From the NCBI GenBank assembly GCA_023387235.1, contig JAEWIJ010000181.1:1-6935 (forward strand): a DNA stretch of 6,935 nucleotides, written 5' to 3'. The notes under the pieces were generated by a model. The model did not search any database and was not told where the DNA came from. It worked only from the letters and a program-made list of their open reading frames with translations. A program made the translations under genes and the position numbers. Position 1 is the stretch's first letter, and the number at the start of each line of letters is the position of its first letter. This document shows, one piece after another, positions 5,818 through 6,935 of the stretch. Origin of the DNA: Pseudomonadota bacterium (GTDB lineage: Bacteria; Pseudomonadota; Alphaproteobacteria; Rhizobiales; Hyphomicrobiaceae).

Positions 5818-6324
5818 ATGGCCGGTTCCGTGAACAAGGTGATCCTGATCGGCAATCTCGGCAAGGATCCCGAGATCCGCCGCACGCAGGACGGGCGGCC
5901 GATCGCCAATCTGCGCATCGCGACGAGTGAGAGCTGGCGCGACAAGAACTCGGGCGAGCGCCGTGAGAAGACCGAGTGGCATTCGGTCGTGATCTTCAAC
6001 GAGGCGCTCTGCAAGGTCGTCGAGCAGTACGTAAAGAAGGGCTCCAAGGTCTACATCGAAGGCGCGCTGCAGACGCGCAAGTGGCAGGACCAGCAGGGTC
6101 AGGAGCGTTATTCGACCGAAGTCGTTCTGCAGGGCTTCAATGCCGTGCTGACCATGCTCGACGGACGCCCGGGCGGTGGCATGAGTGACAACGCCCAGTC
6201 CGACTACGACAATGGTGGTGGCGGCTACAGCGAGCCCCCGCGCCGTTCGGGTGGCGGTGGCGGCAGTCGTGGTGGCAGCGGCGGCGGCTTCGACAAGAAG
6301 CTCGACGACGAGATCCCGTTCTGA
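5818..6324 (+). CDS. ssb: Single-stranded DNA-binding protein
   Basis: A 168-aa SSB, typical bacterial length, which coats single-stranded DNA as a tetramer in replication, recombination and repair. Seen: an OB fold over about residues 4-115 beginning SVNKVILIGNLGKDPEIR, with TEWHSVVIF (52-60), GSKVYIEGALQTRKW (75-89) and the aromatic DNA-stacking residues Trp40, Trp54, Phe60 and Trp89; then a Gly/Ser-rich disordered linker (about 116-157); then the acidic tip DDEIPF that docks partner proteins. Start: ATG at 5818 has AGAGGAG (5804-5810) 7 nt upstream, a strong site. Upstream, 5640-5817 holds no gene and no clear promoter, so the mRNA may have a long leader. The SOS-type box at 5615-5629 suggests LexA control. 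It converges on the ABC transporter ATPase gene, with 42 bp between stops. Confidence 0.97.
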   Translation: MAGSVNKVILIGNLGKDPEIRRTQDGRPIANLRIATSESWRDKNSGERREKTEWHSVVIFNEALCKVVEQYVKKGSKVYIEGALQTRKWQDQQGQERYSTEVVLQGFNAVLTMLDGRPGGGMSDNAQSDYDNGGGGYSEPPRRSGGGGGSRGGSGGGFDKKLDDEIPF

Positions 6325-6326
6325 GG

Positions 6327-6355
6327 AACGCCCCGAGCGGGTCGACCTCGGCGTT
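6327..6355 (+). terminator. Imperfect hairpin just after ssb
   Basis: AACGCC (6327-6332) pairs with GGCGTT (6350-6355), and after a 2-nt bulge GAG (6335-6337) pairs with CTC (6347-6349). It starts 2 nt after the ssb stop. There is no T-run, so the terminator call rests on position and stem strength. Confidence 0.4.
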
Positions 6356-6366
6356 GCGGCCTTCGC

Positions 6367-6935
<569 letters not shown>

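Noticed and set aside
6185..6310. GGT/GGC-rich repetitive stretch at the end of ssb
   Set aside because: It encodes the normal Gly-rich disordered linker of SSB and is not an independent repeat element.

Overview
The window reads as chromosomal DNA of a GC-rich alphaproteobacterium, probably of the Hyphomicrobiales (Rhizobiales). Three things support this: strongly GC-biased codon use in every gene, protein families typical of that group, and a GAAC-N7-GAAC element of the alphaproteobacterial LexA (SOS) type between two genes. No mobile element, CRISPR array, rRNA or tRNA is visible. The placement below family level is inference, because no search was run.

Left part (1-4328): two convergent sets of catabolic genes. 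On the + strand are the 3' part of an RraA-family aldolase-like gene and, 49 bp later, a complete NAD-dependent D-2-hydroxyacid dehydrogenase. A 10-bp-stem hairpin (1511-1545) separates them from a compact three-gene minus-strand operon, transcribed in the order MFS transporter (4328-3039), FAH-superfamily sugar-acid dehydratase resembling XylX (3025-1850), and a small muconolactone-isomerase-like protein (1839-1552). The gaps in this operon are only 13 and 10 nt, and each downstream ribosome-binding site overlaps or abuts the upstream stop codon. Together the five genes look like a locus for uptake and breakdown of a sugar acid or hydroxy-acid: transport, dehydration of a 2-keto-3-deoxy acid, aldol cleavage, and reduction or oxidation of a 2-keto/2-hydroxy acid. 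The actual substrate cannot be read from the sequence.

Middle (4329-5563): the 186-bp region upstream of the MFS gene carries a perfect 14-bp palindrome, a candidate operator. It is shared with a divergent small gene (4515-4856) for a 113-aa protein that ends in QLSLFE, an exact match to the bacterial sliding-clamp-binding consensus QL[SD]LF. That gene converges on a phosphoglycolate phosphatase gene (gph, 5563-4892).

Right part (5564-6935): gph and ssb are divergent and separated by 254 bp that hold the SOS-type element and a nested set of inverted repeats. ssb (5818-6324) is complete, with the Gly-rich linker and acidic DDEIPF tip. It converges on the 3' part of an OppF/DppF-type oligopeptide ABC transporter ATPase, which runs off the right edge. 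The trio of clamp-motif protein, gph and ssb around an SOS-type box suggests a small DNA-maintenance neighbourhood. This is the most interesting signal in the window.
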